From positions 308,597 to 372,596 of the forward strand of contig QNQO01001160.1 in assembly GCA_003290165.1 (NCBI GenBank): a stretch of DNA of 64,000 bases. The letters are read 5' to 3'. The DNA comes from Berberis thunbergii. Lineage: Eukaryota > Streptophyta > Magnoliopsida > Ranunculales > Berberidaceae. Shown here piece by piece: positions 46,618 through 59,000 of the stretch. Each line of letters starts with the position of its first letter. Position 1 is the first letter of the stretch. The position numbers were made by a program, and so were the translations under genes. The notes beneath the pieces are model-generated. The model searched no databases. It worked only from the letters and a program-made list of their open reading frames with translations, and was not told where the DNA came from.

Positions 46618-47040
46618 AATATTGAATTGCGAATGTACCAAAGTGGAACCGTAAATTCTTGATATGTGAGAAAGCAAGAAAAATTGATTTCATGATATTG
46701 AATCTTGGACGAAAAATCACGAGTGATTGTGTATGGAAATTAGGGTTTTCGAACCTGAATAAAATAACGAGTTGATTCAAGATCTTCGGTTGAAAGACTG
46801 AGATGTTATTGAGTTTATGAACCCTAAAGCCAAGATTTGGGAACACTGAGGGCTTGGAACTTGAAGAGAGTGAGTGAGAGAGAGAGAGGTGTGAATGGTT
46901 GAAGCGCCAAGGAGGCGAGAAAGCGCGCGAAAGATTCCAATATGAAGAGTGGATTTCGTTTTTCGAAGTGATTTCGGTAATTAAGAAAAAAATTTGAGAA
47001 AAATATTTTGGTATAAAAAAAAGGTAAAATTTTCACACCA
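46618..47040. other. intergenic after the gypsy relic, with a MITE fragment
   Basis: A (GA)n tract lies at 46875-46890. From 46948 to about 47013 there is a third, partial copy of the hAT-like MITE left end (GATTTCGTTTTTCGAAG, TTTCGGTAA). No gene recognised. Confidence 0.5.
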
Positions 47041-47189
47041 CCAAACGAACTATTCCGCACCATTATAAAGCCAACGAACTATTCCACACCACCAAAAACA
47101 CTGCTTTGCACCACCATATATTAATTATTTTTTTCTACTAACCCACACACTACCCAAAAAACTTTTTTTTCATTTTTTTAAAGTAATTT

Positions 47190-47930
47190 AAAAATGGAGT
47201 AACTTTAATTTAAAATCTCAATTGAGATCGATTCTCAAGTTCATCAAAACACGAAAATTACAGTATTTTGAGTTATATAATAAACACAACTTGAATCACT
47301 TGAAAATGTTTTGAAATTAGCAAATTATGGTCATTTTATTAAAATCATGTAAATTTGTCTCGCAATGAAAACGGGATAGTGTCCCTGAATTTCAACCAAC
47401 TTATATGCTCGATTGAGACTGATTTTCAACCTCATCAAAATACGAAAATTGTATTAACCTGAGTTACACAATTTAAATCGATTGAAACATGTTTTTAAAT
47501 GAGCAAATTATGGTCATTTTACTAAAGTCGCACAAATCTGTCTCGCAATAAAAATGGGATAGTGTCTCTGACTTTCGGCTAACTTATATGCTCGATTGAG
47601 ACTTATTCTCAAGCTCATCAAAACACAAAAATTGTAGTAATATGAGTTACCTAATAAACACAACTTGAATTGCTTGAAAATGTTTTGAAATGTGAAAGTT
47701 ACGGTCATTTTACTAAAGTCGCGCAAATTTGTCTTGCAATGAAAACAGGGTAGTGTCCCTGGCTTTCGGCCAACTTACATGCTTGAACAGTACCGATTCT
47801 CAATCTCATCAAAACACAAACAATGTAGTGCTATGAGTTATCTAACAAACACAAATTGAATCAATTGAAAATGTTTTGAAATGAGCAATTTATAGTCATT
47901 TCACTAAAGTTGTGCAAATTTGTCCCAAAA
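47190..47930. repeat. satellite-like tandem array, 4 units of about 183-191 bp
   Basis: Units start near 47217, 47408, 47591 and 47782 at ctc(a/g)attgaga or its diverged form. Each contains cTcatcaaaacac, a gagtta block, ttgaaaatgttttgaaat and ttggtcattt/gtcattttactaaag. Divergence between units is considerable. Length is in the range of plant satellite monomers, but only four copies are seen. Confidence 0.8.
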
Positions 47931-47934
47931 AAAT

Positions 47935-48170
47935 CGGTTTTTCACCCATTCGCCTGGACCTCCGCGAGATTTTGAAAAGAACACGCCTGGACCCTTGTGA
48001 CTCGCAATGTACATTGCGAGATTTTGAAAAAACCTCGTTTGGAACTTTGCGAGATTTTGCAATAACCTAACCTAGACCTTTGTGACTCACATTGTTCATT
48101 GCGAGGTTTTTGCAAATTCTCGCATTGTTTCATGTGAACAATACATTTTCCCTCCAAAATTCTCGCATTT
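47935..48170. repeat. short GCGAGATTTTG repeats
   Basis: GCGAGATTTTG(A/C)A recurs three times with 'cctggacc' / 'cctagacc' and 'tgtgactc(g/a)ca' between. It reads as short diverged repeats of about 55-65 bp; a 71-codon minus frame across it is incidental. Confidence 0.6.
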
Positions 48171-48210
48171 ATTTATTTATTTATTTATTTTCTGGTGAAC
48201 TAGTGAGTAG

Positions 48211-48602
48211 TGGGGGTGGGCATTTTAGACCGAAAACCCGGACCAAACCGACAACCGGGACGATCGGGTCGGTTCGATTTTTTATTTATTATTAAATTTT
48301 CGATTTTAAAACCTATCCCACCCCGGGTATGAATAAATGCTTATATAATTTCTAAACAGTTTGGGCTTTATCAAATTTCAAAACAGTTTTCTATGCCTGT
48401 GTTTCTAAACAGTTTGGGCTTTATCAAAATTTTAAACAGTTTTTACAAAAATTGTTTGGGCTTTGGACCAAGACCGACCCGAAATTTGGTTAATCGGCCC
48501 AACTCGGTCTGGTCTCGGGCCTCAAAATCGCAGGCTTAAAAATATTGAGCCGATTTTCGATTTTTAATTTTCGGGCCGATTACCCGGACCTGCCCAGCCC
48601 TA
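48211..48602. mobile_element. hAT-like MITE with perfect target duplication
   Basis: 392 bp flanked by gtgagtag on both sides (48203-48210, 48603-48610). Termini TGGGGGTGGGCA and, inverted, TAGGGCTGGGCA. Interior rich in CCCGG and ACCGA motifs, related in style to 40317-40724. Confidence 0.8.
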
Positions 48603-49050
48603 GTGAGTAGTGACTAAATAAATATGGAATCCTCAAAGGAAACTGAAATTTCAAATGTTACAGTAACAAAACATTAATTTCATGAAACAGTTGAACGAAT
48701 CAAATGAAAGGGGAAGAAGAATCGGGTGCTTGCGATTTATGTTTTGCTTTGAATGCGATAGGGATGATGTGTTGCCTTTGCATTTTGAATGAGGGAGAAA
48801 AGCGTTGGGGAGGTTGCAATTTGGGGTACGATTTTTAGTGGTTTTAATTTTGAGAGATATTCGAGAGACTTGAATGTGGGGAAAGGGATATTTGAATGGG
48901 GAGGGGAGGCTTGCATTTCGATTTGAATGGGAAGGAGAGAAATGTTGTTTATTTGTTTATATAGGTGGTGTGGAAAATAAAATAGGTGGTGTGAAAAAGT
49001 TAAATGGTGTGAGAAAACACTTTTAATGGTGTGGAGTAGTCGTTGTCTAA

Positions 49051-50234
49051 TATAAAATATAAGAAATATAAGACACAAGCCAACACACACACCTTCATCT
49101 CTCTTAGCTTTTGAGATTTTCATATCACGTTAAAATTTGTTATAGTCAAATTTCTCTATCTATCTATAAAATCTCACACACACTTCCCTTTCTCACCCTC
49201 TCTCTAAATCTTTGTAAATCTCTCGGTGAAGCAAAACAGAACAACGATGAAGCAAAATAACGATTTACCCACAACACCGATGCCCCTAACAAAGAAAGAG
49301 AGTTCAGAATATCTATTGGAAGACAAAGGGAAGCAATCATCCTTCTGGCTCGTGGTCCATGTTCGCTCGTACAATCATCCTCAAATGGTTGATTCACCCA
49401 TCTATCGATTATTCGATAACATTTTTTTAATCCCTTAACCCCTCCAACCCCAAATGTCATCGGCAAGGTTCAAACCCTGGACATGTATTTCCATCCACCA
49501 TTGGTATACCACTGAGTTGGTACTCCATTGCCTATATGATGACATCGATTCAGCCATCCATGATGACCTTGATGTGTTGGTATGAGCAATAATTCGCAAG
49601 TCGCAACAGGAGAAAGAAGGAGGTGCGGCGAAATTTTTTGACCAAAATAATGGAAAAATGGTCGTAATTTTTTGTGATTTATGATGCAGGAGGATCCAAG
49701 TCAAATGATGTTGAACTGTCAGATAACATGTTGTTAGCACTAATATATCTTGAATTAGCAGATCAGCGCAAGGATGGCAGAAAATCATAGTCATTTTTTT
49801 ATAATTTGGCAGTTTTTGGTGCGTTTTAATATTTTGGCTACGAGTATCAGAATCGCGCATACGACCCCAATTCAAAAAACTCTTTTCGACGCGCACATTA
49901 CGATCAACGAGCACATATTTTCAAGGCCAAAATCCACCGTTTTCCCTTCCGAATCCACAAATTTAGTAGTTTTTTTCCCTTTTATAGTAATATTTCAATT
50001 ATTGTTTAGGAAGTGATTTTAAACTCAATTTGGGCCAGATTTCTGGTAGTTTATTTATTTTATTACGTATTTTGTTTAGCATGATTATTGGGGGTTTTCT
50101 ATTTTTGGTAAAATTATAATAATCATGAGTTTTAGCTATAAAGCCCGACTTATGGGTTGATTTTAGAGATGTTTTGATTTGAGTAATTTAATTGAACATT
50201 AGAGTTATTTCTCTGTGTTTTTGGGCGAATCGCT
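49051..50234. other. intergenic, no recognised gene
   Basis: Contains two overlapping open frames on opposite strands (49226-49438 plus; 49435-49914 minus) that match no family I know. CT-rich stretch 49180-49215. Confidence 0.45.
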
Positions 50235-51152
50235 TGTATTATTCATTGTGAATTGTACGTAGAACTAGCCCGCAGGATAATCACTATTCTGCTCGGCGTC
50301 AATTTATGAGAAATTTACAGAAAAAAAACCTCGAAAGTTTGCAAATTTATATTTCACCCATTTTCCTCCAAAAAAGACAATTTTCGCAGAGATTTTGTAA
50401 AAACTCACTCATTGCTTTCACATATCATCTTTTCGAGCTCACTTTGTTTGTCATTATTTGCATATTCACTTTTCTCATGTCACTTTTTTGGAACTTTGAT
50501 TGTTTCCAATCTTATCTACATTGTTCTTTCCTTCAATTTTGAATTATTACTAACAAAGTTGTTCCCCCTCATAAGCTTTTGAAAACACCAATTTTTTATC
50601 TACTTTGTTTTGGGAGATGGAGTATACTTAAAGGATGGATAACAACTGGAGACAATAAGATGTGTCATTCACGGGGTTGTAAGTGCATAATAGTGGATTT
50701 GGCCATTTATGAAACGCTGTCGGAAGAACCCAAACTCAAGTAAATCTGTCACTTTTGGTCATGTCGGGTTATTCTCATGTAACTTTCGTTTGACTAGTTA
50801 AACAAAGGCATGCGAAAGTTGAACACGTCTTGCTAATACATATGCGAACACAACTTGACTAAAACCAAAGTGAGTTTATTATTTAAAGGTTCTGTTTGTT
50901 TTACACGACGAGAAGTGACCTATTAGACACTATTCTTTGCAAGTTTAATTTTGTTTGTCTAATACATTAGAGTCTAGACAAACCAATAAAAGTTAAAAAG
51001 CGTCACATTAGCGCCATGCAATCCGTATAAAGTATAGCCTAATATGTATCACCTAATGTAGTCACCTATTTTTGGGAGTCTATAAAGCCTACGTTCAAGA
51101 AGGAAATAAGGCTTGGAACTTGAATAAGGTGAGTGCTTAAGCACCAAAGCCA
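50235..51152. repeat. 0.92-kb tandem duplication, unit 1 (empty site)
   Basis: Starts tgtattattcattgtgaatt and ends gcttaagcaccaaagcc. Recurs at 51158-52233. Carries the uninterrupted MITE target atacttaaa at 50624-50632. Confidence 0.9.
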
Positions 51153-51157
51153 AAAAT

Positions 51158-52233
51158 TGTATTATTCATTGTGAATTGTATGTAGAACTAGCCCGCAGGA
51201 TAATGACTATTCTGCTCGGCGTCAATTTAGGAGAAATTTACGAAAAAAAAACCTCGGAAGTTTGCAAATTTCTATTTCACCCATTTTCCTTTCATAATTC
51301 CAAAAAAATACAATTTTCGCAGAGATTTTGCAAAAACTCATTCCTTGCTTTCACCTATCATATTTTTGAGTTCACTTTGTTTGTCATTATTTGCAAATTC
51401 ACTTTTCTCATGTCACTTTTTTGGAACTTTGATTGTTTCCAATCTTATCTACATTGCTCTTTCCCTCAATTTTGAATTATTATGAAAAAAGTTGTTCCCC
51501 CTCACAAGCTTTTGAAAACAAATTTTTTTCTCTACTTTATTTTGGAAGAAGGAATATACTTAAAGGGGAATTCCAATTGTCGAGGAAACCAGCGAGGGAG
51601 GCAGGACCCTCCATCCCCCTCGCAATGCGTGCGGAGGATGGGAGGCACACATCGCGAGGGGGATGGAGGGTCCTCCATCCCTCCCTCGCTGGTTTCCTCG
51701 CCAATTAGCCAAGCTCATAGTTAAAGGATGGATAACAACTGGAGACAATAAGATGTGTCATGCACGGGGTTGTAAATGCATAATAGTGGATTTGGCCATT
51801 TATGAAACACTGTCGGAAGAACCCAAACTCAAGTAAATCTGTCAATTTTGGTCATGTCGGGTTATTCTCATGTAACTTCCGTTTGACTAGTTAAACAAAG
51901 GCATGCGAAAGTTGAACACGACTTGCTAATACATATGCGAACACAACTTGACTAAAACCAAAGTGAGTTTATTATTTAAAGGTTCTGTTTGTTTTACATG
52001 ACGTGAAATTACCTATTAGACACTATTCTCTGCAAGTTTAATTTTCTTTTAATCATAATGTATTAGACAAACCAATAAAAGTTAAAAAGCATCACATTAG
52101 CGCCATGCAATCCGTATAAAGTATAGCCTAATATGTATCACCTAATGTAGTCACCTATTTTTGGGGGTTTATAAAGCCTGCGTCCAAGAAGGCTTGGAAC
52201 TTGAATATGGTGAGCGCTTAAGCACCAAAGCCA
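51158..52233. repeat. 0.92-kb tandem duplication, unit 2 (with MITE)
   Basis: Same sequence as unit 1 with scattered changes, plus a Mutator-like MITE at 51565-51716 and its 9-bp target duplication. The insertion therefore followed the duplication or segregates as a later event. Confidence 0.9.
51565..51716. mobile_element. Mutator-like MITE, copy 4, with empty site known
   Basis: 152 bp. Target duplication atacttaaa / atagttaaa (51556-51564, 51717-51725). Ends GGGGAATTCC and, inverted, GAGCTTGGCTAATTGGCG. The arms share CGAGGAAACCAGCGAGGGAG and the interior pairs TCCATCCCCCTCGC with its complement. Unit 1 of the surrounding duplication shows the pre-insertion sequence. Confidence 0.85.
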
Positions 52234-52239
52234 GATTAC

Positions 52240-52883
52240 GCGAAGAAAATAGAAAGAAAATGAAGTAGTGGTACACCATAAAATATAAATAAAATAACAA
52301 AAATAGGTGTCAAGCAATTTTCTATATCAAAAAAAGAAAAAAAAAATAATTCAACATATGTCGTATATAATAAAATTCCACTCATTTATTTCAAATGCTA
52401 TTCCCCTCAATCTAACGAACACACGATGATTAAGTTAACTATATTACCTTTTAAGGAAAGACAAATACATGATTTCCTACAACATAACTACTGTGACTCG
52501 TTCTAATTATTTTGCATTACTTTTACAACGATGTAGATCCTGTAGTCTCATACAACTGCCATTCCATCGACTAGTTGCGCCAAAATGCTTATGAGGTCGG
52601 GCAAAAAAAAAAAAAAAAATTGGCTGTGTCCATCAAACATTTAGAAAACCAAAACAATAAATAAACATCATCAAATTCATGTTCTCCATTCTCTCATCCT
52701 CTTTCATTCCTCATCTAAAACTTCCCTTCAAACCAAACCAAACATGCAGCAGTGCTAAGAACATTTATATATGTATATAAAAAAAAACATATTTTATTAA
52801 GCTCACGTTCATCCAATAGCATTAACGTTTGAACGCTATTCTTAAATCTCTCCAAATGCACTTTCTTTGCAAAGAAAAAAGAC
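52240..52883. other. upstream region of the FLX-like gene
   Basis: AT-rich with an A-run at 52603-52619 and a (TA)n tract near 52770. It should hold the distal promoter of the FLX-like gene. No specific sites are claimed. Confidence 0.4.
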
Positions 52884-52902
52884 ATATAAAAACCCTAAAC
52901 CC
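52884..52902 (+). promoter_or_regulatory. TATA box and telo-box of the FLX-like gene
   Basis: TATAAAAACC is followed directly by AAACCCTAAACCCT about 85-100 bp before the start codon. AAACCCTAA telo-boxes are common near the transcription starts of plant housekeeping genes. The call rests on motif and position only. Confidence 0.5.
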
Positions 52903-52979
52903 TCTGCTCGATTGTGTTGCGTCCACTGGTCGTCAGTAATACCAATGCCAAACCCTTGAAACAATCTCAAATCACAATC

Positions 52980-55900
52980 AGCAGCGATGGACGGAAGAAA
53001 TCGCCATCCCTTATCACGATCACAACTTCCACCTCCGCATTTCATCGAAGACCTTCATCGCAACCCTTACGACCCAACCTCTCGCCCACACCCAGTAGCC
53101 CTAATGGAGGAACGAATCGACAGGCAACACCGCGAGATCCAAGCCCTCCTCCTAGACAACCAGCGGTTCGGCGCCACACACGTGGCGCTCAAGCAAGAAG
53201 TCTCGGCCGCGCAACAGGAGTTGCGCCACCTTGTTGCTACCGCGCAGAGGGTCAAGACGGAGAGAGAGGCTCAGGTTCGGGAGATTTATGAGAGGTCTCT
53301 GGTGTTGGAGGCAGAGGCTCGGTCGGTAGGAGCTATGAAGGCGGAGTTGGTTCAGGTTAGGGAGGATAATAGGAAGCTCAATGTGGAGAGGACTGAGCTT
53401 TCCGAGAAGTTAAGGGAGCTTAATGGCGAGTTTGGGAGAGTTAGGGCGGACTCGCAACTAGCCCTGATTATCAAGGAGGAGATCGAGATCATGCACCAGG
53501 AGTTGCAGAAGGGAAGGTGAGCTAACTACATTTGTATTAATTTAAATTTATAGGGTTTTGATTTGATTTTCGTGATAAAGTATGATTTGATTTTTAGTGA
53601 CTCCTTTAGGTATTAATTCATTTAAATTAGTCAATTAGAATACAATATGCATAGTAGTTAGTACTAAGTTCGATTGTAATGTTTCCATGCTTGTTGAAAC
53701 GATATCTATGCGGGCAATTGGGCGTTTGTTCAATTTTAGGGACCTGTTTAGGTATTAATTCACAATGGTTAGTCAATAAGAATAAGTTATGCATAGTACT
53801 AGATTCAGTTGTAATGTTTTCATGCTCACTGAAATGATAGTTTCTAGATTACATTTAATTTGGGTAGACAATAAAGGGTTTGGTTGTTGCAACAGTTTTT
53901 GTGTGGTATTAGGGATGGGCCCTTGAATGAAGGCTGCAAGAGTGGAGCTCTAAACGCGTGTGTATGAAAAATTTTAAAGGACTACCATGGCAACAAAGAG
54001 ATTGGCGTAATTCAATCTCGTATATTGACCAAGTATGCAAACTAGTTGTAATATAGGAAGCAAGGTTGACGCTTTTAGGGCAAGTGAATGACGTTTGATT
54101 TTAGAGATGTGACCGACTCCTCAAATGTTTGAGACTCAAGATTGGAGGACGTTAAATCCTCATCTCTTAAATTTGATATCTAAGGCTTTTTTTCACCGGA
54201 GTTGGAGGTATTATATCCCCTATCACCAAGAGTTCTTCAGCTCGATAGATTTCTAGAACAGCTTAAATCCTCGCCCAAAAAAATAATAAGGAAAAGTTAG
54301 AAATCTTCGTTGAACCAACATATTTTGTAAGGGACTGGTGTATGTCCCCCTTGTGAGATACTTCTTTATTCGATTTGGTTTCAGTAAGAGCCTTCCCTAT
54401 TCAGAATTAGAACTACTTGAAAGACTTATTGAAAAATTGGAATGGACGAGATAGTCATTGGATCAATGCAAATTAATGCAAGTTCATATAAAACCCACCT
54501 CAAAATGGTAGAAGATTAAATAGAGGACACCATCCTCCCCCACAAATTAATTTCCATCCATTAAATTCGCCATCCTCTATCACAATCATAACTCCCTCTC
54601 CGCATTTCGTCGAAAACCTTCACAACAAACCCTACCCGAGTCCCCCAAAGAGGCCCTAATGGAGAACCAGATCGACAGGCAACAACGTGAGCTCCAATTC
54701 CTCCTCCTCCAGCGCCTAGCTGCAATCAACGCTTCAATCAAGCAGGAAGTCTTCGCTGCCCAGCAGGAGTTGCGTCACCTCTCTGCCATTGTCAAGAGGG
54801 GCGAGACAGAGACCCAGGTTAAGGAGATTCACGAGCGCTCGCTGGTGTTGGAGGCCGAGGCTCGCTCCGTTGGTACTGAATTGGTTCAGGTTAGGGAGGA
54901 TATGAGGAAGCTCAATGCCGATAGGGTCAAGCTTTCGGTGCGGCTGCAGGAAATTGATGGCGAGCTGGAGAGAGTGAGAGAGGAGTTGCGGCAGATGCCG
55001 GCGATCAAGCAGAAGATCGAGATTATGCACTACGAGTTGCAGAGGGGAAGGTTAGATACATTGCATTTATTTAATTTTAGGGTTTTGATTTGATTTTGTT
55101 GATAAAACAATATTTGATTTTTAGCGACTAATTTAGGTATCACAATGGATGTAATCATGTAAATTAGCATAATTTCCACATAATACTATGTTCAATTGTA
55201 ATGCTTCCATGCTCGTTGCGATAATTCTAGGCAGATAATTGGTATTTATTCAATTTTAGGGTTTTGATTTGATTTTTAGTCTCATTTAAGTGTAATTCGT
55301 CAAATAGAAGAAAAATCATGTAGAGTACTATGTTCAATTGTAATGTTTCCTTGCTCGTGTTGAAAAGATAATTGTATACATGTAATTTGGGCATACAAGA
55401 AAGGGTTGGATTGCAACAGTTAGTTTTCTGTTTTGTGGGGTTATTAGAGCACGTAATTATGGACCCTTCAATGAAGGCTACAAGATCAGCTGTACATCTG
55501 TGTGTGTCTGAAAAATTCTTAAGGATTACCATGTGTGGGCGCAAGTCAATATCGTGTACTGACTTATTTAAGTGTGCAAACTAGTTGTAACAAAGGAAGC
55601 AAGCAAGGTAGGCACTTTTATTGCCGGGGAAATCCTCTGATCTCAGAGACAGAACCTCATTTGTATGGAAATGCGGGCTGAATCCTCAAAATGTTTGAGA
55701 TTTGAGGGTCATTTGGGCTGTCATCCCTTAAATTTGATATCTGAGGCTTTTTGTTTGAGGTACTATGTCCTCGGTCACCAAGAGTTATTTCAGCTCAATA
55801 GATTTCTAGAACAGCTGAAATCCTTGAGAAAAATAAACAGGAACTCTCTTTGAATTAATTTATTCTCCAAGGGCCAGGTGTATGTTGTTCCTCATATGAA

Positions 55901-56070
55901 GTTTATTATTCTATTTGGTTTTAGTAAGAACTTTTGCTATGTGGAATTAAAAACACTCTAAAAGAGTACTTGGAAATCTGAAAAAGGATTATACAGTAAT
56001 GCAAGTTCATATAAAAGCCACCTCAAAATGATAGAAGATTAAATAAGTAATCTCTTCCCCTCTCCCCAAC
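52980..56070. repeat. 1.55-kb tandem duplication of FLX-like exon 1 and its intron
   Basis: Two diverged units, about 52980-54530 and 54570-56070. Beyond exon 1 they share tttagggttttgatttgattt, 'ttgtaatgtttccatgctcg', 'caatgaaggct' and 'agatttctagaacagct' blocks at an offset of about 1550. Divergence is far higher than in the other two tandem duplications, so this one is older. Confidence 0.82.
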
Positions 56071-59000
56071 CCAAAATCACTTGATACCTATTGAACCTGA
56101 GTTTTGAATCTGCATACACTGATACCTGTGCTCCATTGCTCACAGACTTGCTTCTGTGCACACCTTCAGTGCTGCTAAGGTTTGATACACTTTTTTAGCA
56201 TCGTCCACTGTGACAGTTGCCAACTCTTTAGTAATTTATGATGCAAGCCTCATTCAACAAACAATTTTTCATTTTACACGTATAATTATCATATTTAAAG
56301 TTGCTGATATTTCTATGCTTTCACTACATCTTTTAGAGGGTAATGACCCTTCAATGAAATGAATAACAAATTATGGTGTCATCTTGAACAGAGCTGCCAT
56401 TGAACATGAGAAAAAGAATCATGCTGAAAACCTAAAGCACCGTCAATCTATGGAGAAAAATATGGTTATCATGGCTCGTGAGATTGAAAAATTGCGTGCA
56501 GAGCTTGCGAATGCAGAGAAGAGAGCACGAGCGGCGGCTGCAGTAGCTGCTGCAGCAAACCCAGGTATGACTCCATAACTTCTAAATGTTTCTATACTTG
56601 TTTGTATATGCCTGTGTATATCAATACATGTATTTTTTGGTCCTTAAATCATTAAAAGAAATAAACACGAGTCATGTTACAGGAAGAACATGAAAAAAAA
56701 AAAGCGAAGACACGTGCATATTAGTCAGTCTTAAAACATTTCATTCTGTCCTAAAACATTCCATTCTCTAGTTCCTTCATGTCTTCGTGCAAATTCGCAT
56801 ATGCACGAATCATGAACATCTTTGTTTATTGATCCGAGAAAAGGCCTTTTTTTTAAATAAAACAATTAAAATAAATTAGTTGCTAGATTTCTCTTAACCT
56901 GAATGTTATCTTTTCCAGGACCTGGATATGCTGGAAGCTACGGAAATTCCGAGATGGGATATGGAGGAAATTATCATGCGGATCCATATATATAGTATGT
57001 CCCAGGTGTGTCTACTTTTTTTCGTATTCTAGTTCTTCTTCTATCGAGTTTGTTTGGGGCATACTATCTGTTTGCCTGAACATCAAAACTATCGATCAGT
57101 AAAACAAGGCTAATTATCCTTCAAACTTTTCATCCTATCTAGAATGTATAATATTCTTTTGATAGGCAACATAAATTTATAAGAAAAATAGCAAATTGTA
57201 GAATCCTTTCTAGTTGCATCACTCAAAATTCATGTGTTCTATCTCACCCTAGTTATAACCATCAAATTCCAGCAAATGACGACATTCATTAATACTGAGA
57301 ACTTTCCTCCTTGTTCGAAGTCATTCTCTAGTTGGAAGCAAAAAATTTCAAGTTTTGTGGTGCTTGTCCTATGAATTTGATTTGTCAAATCTGGGACTAA
57401 ATATCATGAATCACTCGGACATGATCGGGTCAATTCTAATTATGAAGGATGAAAAACTTTTGGACTCCCCAAAGTTCAATTGGTCTATCTTAAAGATCAT
57501 GATTTGGTATACATGTTAATACCGAATGCCTAGATTGAACAAAATGGACTAAGAATGGATGGAAGTGATATGACTTGGTTGAGATATAAAGAATATAACT
57601 AGATAAATAAATAAAAAGGAAATAAGTTGAACCAACAATAATGGCCGAGTTAGGTGAGAGAGGAGATCGTCAGTCTTCCAGGTGAGTCCCACTAATTTTG
57701 TAATATATATCGCATAACTGCTTTAGTTGGATTTTGATTGCTTAATGTATGTAGTTTTTCAATTTGGTTTGTATGCCTTTTCTATTTTCTATATGAGCGT
57801 GTTTGATCTCTCTAGTTCATATGGAGAAGCTGTTTTCATGGATGTCATGTAGCTCCTATAGTACATGTGTGATTTTTATTATTCCTTTGAGGGTGGCCAC
57901 TTCCAAGATTTCATTTGCATATTGGGAATAATTTATGAGGGCTCGATAACCCCCTCGTTATTGTTGCTGGCAGCATTGTTAAAATTGCTCAAATCACACA
58001 ACTTGGATCATGCTTTGACTCGAATCGCCCCTCGTGCGATTCAAATCGCTTTGTTAATTGTTACACATCCAAATTGCATGATTCAACTTTGTTGACTCTC
58101 TAATTTGTGATAACATCACAAATCGCGCCTTTAGAAAACACATGGAAATGGCAGTAGCAAATCCGGAAGAAGAAAGAAAAGGAAACAAAGGAGGGGGAAG
58201 AGGAATATGCATAGCCGTGAGTTTGTGTTTCATTGGAGGTGTGTAGCTTTAGTGCTGGCATTTACTTTCTACTCTTTTAGGGTTTTCTGATTTAGTCTCT
58301 TTAGGTTTTGGGCTTTGAACGAGTTACCCAAATCTAAAAACACCTTAAGGAGTTGGCTTGGCTTTCAGATATTAAGCCTATTTTCAATCCCCTATTCTTC
58401 CCGACCCCTTCAGCCAGCATAATGAGGCCCAACATAATGAACTACAATAAAATGAATGACAAAATGGACTGGATTGATCATTTTATCTATATATGAAAAT
58501 GTATGCTTATATGAACCTATTAGATGTTTATTTTGGTCAACTATATATTTATTACTTATATATCTAGGGTTATATTTTTTTCATGTTATATTTTGAATCT
58601 CAACTTGAGTTGTACGATTTATGATTTAAATCCCGATTTGATTTTCAAATGACCCTTACGATTTTCGATGCGATTCACTCTTTGACAACCTTGGTTGCTT
58701 GGGTTTTGGGAGTTGTATTGTCATCTTTCTCCTTTGTTAAATAAATTTAAATTCTCTCTCATATATGTATCGGGCGGGATACGGGAACTAAGATTTTGTT
58801 ACAAAGAAAGTTACACACGCTTATTGTGGTGGCAACTTAAATCAATAGATGTGTGGCGGCATTTAGTTGCATGTTAGCATTGTTGTTGATAATGGTTGCA
58901 GTTGAAGCATTAGGTGGCAAGTGATGCAATGTGGCGGAAGTGATGGAAATGGAGTGGCAAGGGACCCCCTTCTCATGATGTCGATTTTTTTGTTTTATTT

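Larger units (their letters stand above)
47041..49050. mobile_element. putative TIR element with subterminal repeats
   Basis: The left edge carries CAACGAACTATTCCACACCA (about 47072) with a second near-copy at 47043; the right edge reads, inverted, CAACGACTACTCCACACCAT (about 49025-49045). CACACCA(CC/TT) motifs recur inside both ends. The interior holds a satellite-like array (47190-47930), GCGAGATTTTG repeats (47935-48170) and a hAT MITE (48211-48602). I cannot define target duplications, and no transposase is visible. Confidence 0.5.

Noticed and set aside
47942..48157. 71-codon minus frame
   Set aside because: It is made of the GCGAGATTTTG repeats and has repetitive, non-protein-like sequence.
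48737..49123. Minus-strand 128-codon frame, with a serine/proline-rich part resembling a transit peptide
   Set aside because: No family recognised, and it overlaps the terminal repeats of the putative TIR element; insufficient support for a gene.
49435..49914. 159-codon minus frame
   Set aside because: Composition and lack of motifs suggest chance; no splice or homology support.
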